In this document: in pieces, positions 62,774 to 64,000 of the stretch
How the letters are laid out: each line of letters begins with the position of its first letter
Position numbering within the stretch: the first letter of the stretch is position 1
Assembly: GCF_009725985.1 (NCBI RefSeq)
Contig: NZ_RCNR01000015.1
Span: 1 to 64,000, forward strand
DNA length: 64,000 bases
From: Zobellia amurskyensis
Lineage (GTDB): Bacteria; Bacteroidota; Bacteroidia; Flavobacteriales; Flavobacteriaceae
Direction of reading: 5' to 3'
Made by a program: the position numbers and the translations under genes
The notes under the pieces: model-generated
The model's input: the letters and a program-made list of their open reading frames with translations, nothing else
Databases searched by the model: none
Told to the model about the DNA's origin: nothing

Positions 62774-64000
62774 ATGAAAAAAAAGGACTTACACGCTGAA
62801 AATCAACTTTCAACAACCAATGAAGGTGATACGAATACAAATTTCAGTCAGCTGGAAAAAGATAAAATCATTGAAAGGCAACTACGTTTTCAGGACTTGC
62901 TAATTAGTATTTCTACAAAACATATTAATTCGGATTTATCGGATATTGATAAACTGATTAGAGCATCCCTAAAGCAAATTGGCGAATTCGTAGAATCGGA
63001 CAGAAGCTATATTTTTTCTTATGATTTTGTAAATAACACCACGTCAAACACCTATGAATGGTGTTCTGAAGGTATAGAACCGGAAATAGAGAACTTACAG
63101 AATGTGCCTATAGACTTTATTCCGCAGTGGATAGAAGCACACAAAAAGGGAGAACCGTTCTTTGTGGAAGATGTAAGTGCATTACCAGAGGACGGGGAAC
63201 ATGGTTTACGTGCCGTTTTAGAACCACAAGGGATACAGAGTTTAATTACCATCCCAAAAATTAAGAACAACGAGTTGATCGGTTTTATTGGTTTTGATTC
63301 GGTTAAAAAAATCAATAAGTATGATGATAATGAAAAGGATATCCTTTTTGTTTATGCCAACATGTTGGTCAATGTTATACAGCGAAAAGAGAGCGAAGAA
63401 CGTATAAAAGCGCAAGAGAAGAAGAAGGAAGAACTATTAAAGAATCTATCGCTTCAAAATGAAGAATTAAGTGAATATGCCCATGTGGTATCTCACGATT
63501 TAAAAGCCCCTCTCATCAACATTCACACTTTAGTGAGTTGGTTTATTGATGACAATAAGGAGGCTTTGGGCGAAGACACTATACAACCTTTACATCAGGC
63601 CTTGTTCAATGTTGAAAAAATGAACTTTTTAATAAAGGGAATTCTGGATTACTCAACAATTGATAAAATTGAATCTGAAGACAAACAAGTAGATTTTAAT
63701 GTACTCGTTGAGGAGGTTTTAGAAACTATTTTAGTCCCTAGTCACATAAAAATATCGGTTCAAGAGAACTTACCAAGTCTATATGGGAACACCTGGAGAT
63801 TCAAGCAGGTTTTTCAAAATCTAATTCAAAATGCCATAAACTATGGCAAGGAGGAGCAGGGAACCGTAGAAGTAGGCTATACGGATAAAGGTGACCATTA
63901 TGAGTTTTTTGTAAAGGATAATGGTATTGGTATTAAAGCCGCTTATTTTGAACGGATATTTAAAATCTTTACCAAATTGGAAAGCACCGGTTCTTCTTCC
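62774..64000 (+). CDS. GAF-domain sensor histidine kinase (3' partial)
   Basis: A soluble histidine kinase that runs off the window end (409 codons seen). Residues about 45-200 form a GAF domain (DKLIRASLKQIGEFVESDRSY to LIGFIGFDSVKK), followed by a coiled linker rich in K and E. The dimerisation box is YAHVVSHDLKAPL with the phosphoacceptor His, and the ATPase part contains FQNLIQNAINYG (N-box) and VKDNGIGI (G1). No membrane segment is seen, so the signal is probably cytoplasmic. ATG 62774 follows a spacer with no clear SD. Confidence 0.93.
   Translation, partial: MKKKDLHAENQLSTTNEGDTNTNFSQLEKDKIIERQLRFQDLLISISTKHINSDLSDIDKLIRASLKQIGEFVESDRSYIFSYDFVNNTTSNTYEWCSEGIEPEIENLQNVPIDFIPQWIEAHKKGEPFFVEDVSALPEDGEHGLRAVLEPQGIQSLITIPKIKNNELIGFIGFDSVKKINKYDDNEKDILFVYANMLVNVIQRKESEERIKAQEKKKEELLKNLSLQNEELSEYAHVVSHDLKAPLINIHTLVSWFIDDNKEALGEDTIQPLHQALFNVEKMNFLIKGILDYSTIDKIESEDKQVDFNVLVEEVLETILVPSHIKISVQENLPSLYGNTWRFKQVFQNLIQNAINYGKEEQGTVEVGYTDKGDHYEFFVKDNGIGIKAAYFERIFKIFTKLESTGSSS

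Noticed and set aside
1-64000. CRISPR array
   Set aside because: No regularly spaced direct repeats and no cas genes were seen.

Overview
The window looks like chromosomal DNA of a marine Flavobacteriaceae bacterium (Bacteroidota), perhaps close to Maribacter or Zobellia; the genus is inference. Evidence: Bacteroidota-type promoters (TTG about 19 bases before TAnnTTTG), a short RpoD-type sigma factor, families typical of the phylum (DUF4494, DUF6515, CarboxypepD_reg TonB receptors, LytTR two-component systems, CotH and beta-helix lipoproteins, a GH26 mannanase-like lipoprotein) and weak Shine-Dalgarno signals.

Layout. 1-8 kb: Old Yellow Enzyme (cut by the window edge), aldehyde dehydrogenase, PAP2 phosphatase, then a tight run of MarR regulator, ornithine-cyclodeaminase-like protein, membrane protein, M19 dipeptidase-like protein and secreted amidohydrolase. 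8-11.4 kb: divergent beta-helix and CotH lipoproteins. 11.6-18 kb: six packed genes for a TolC/MacA/MacB-type efflux system with its LytS/LytTR sensor and regulator. 18-26 kb: a neighbourhood rich in RNA and stress functions (GreB-like factor, DnaJ-KTSC protein, two DEAD-box helicases, CspA, a zinc-ribbon SDR protein, an isolated helicase N-domain). 26-29.7 kb: methyltransferase, small protein, EamA transporter, patatin-like protein. 29.8-33.1 kb: a strikingly AT-rich, overlapping two-gene unit whose second product starts with a probable PD-(D/E)xK nuclease domain. It is the best candidate here for an undescribed, possibly defensive, system.

33-41.7 kb: iodotyrosine-deiodinase-like flavoprotein, MBL-fold lipoprotein, tandem ferredoxin-like protein, sigma factor, AraC-HTH/TPR membrane regulator, frameshifted SnoaL-like gene, DUF4494 gene, remnant of a small membrane protein, and a tRNA-Cys with a C at position 33. 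41.9-44 kb: GH26 enzyme and a frameshifted AraC regulator. 44-47.8 kb: beta-barrel-like protein, alpha/beta hydrolase, cupin, carboxymuconolactone decarboxylase, cupin. 47.9-54.4 kb: minus-strand operon with a small His/Cys protein, ABC ATPase, TonB receptor and two DUF3526-type permeases.

54.8-64 kb: FAD-dependent oxidoreductase; an NhaC-family transporter preceded by a compact S-box-like (SAM riboswitch-like) RNA; a stand-alone receiver protein; a pyruvate oxidase/flavodoxin/membrane protein operon; and a GAF histidine kinase running off the end. Several genes carry single-base frame disruptions (near 39.6, 40.9 and 43.6 kb) or lack a normal start codon (3.56 kb). These may be real pseudogenes, slippage sites or assembly errors.
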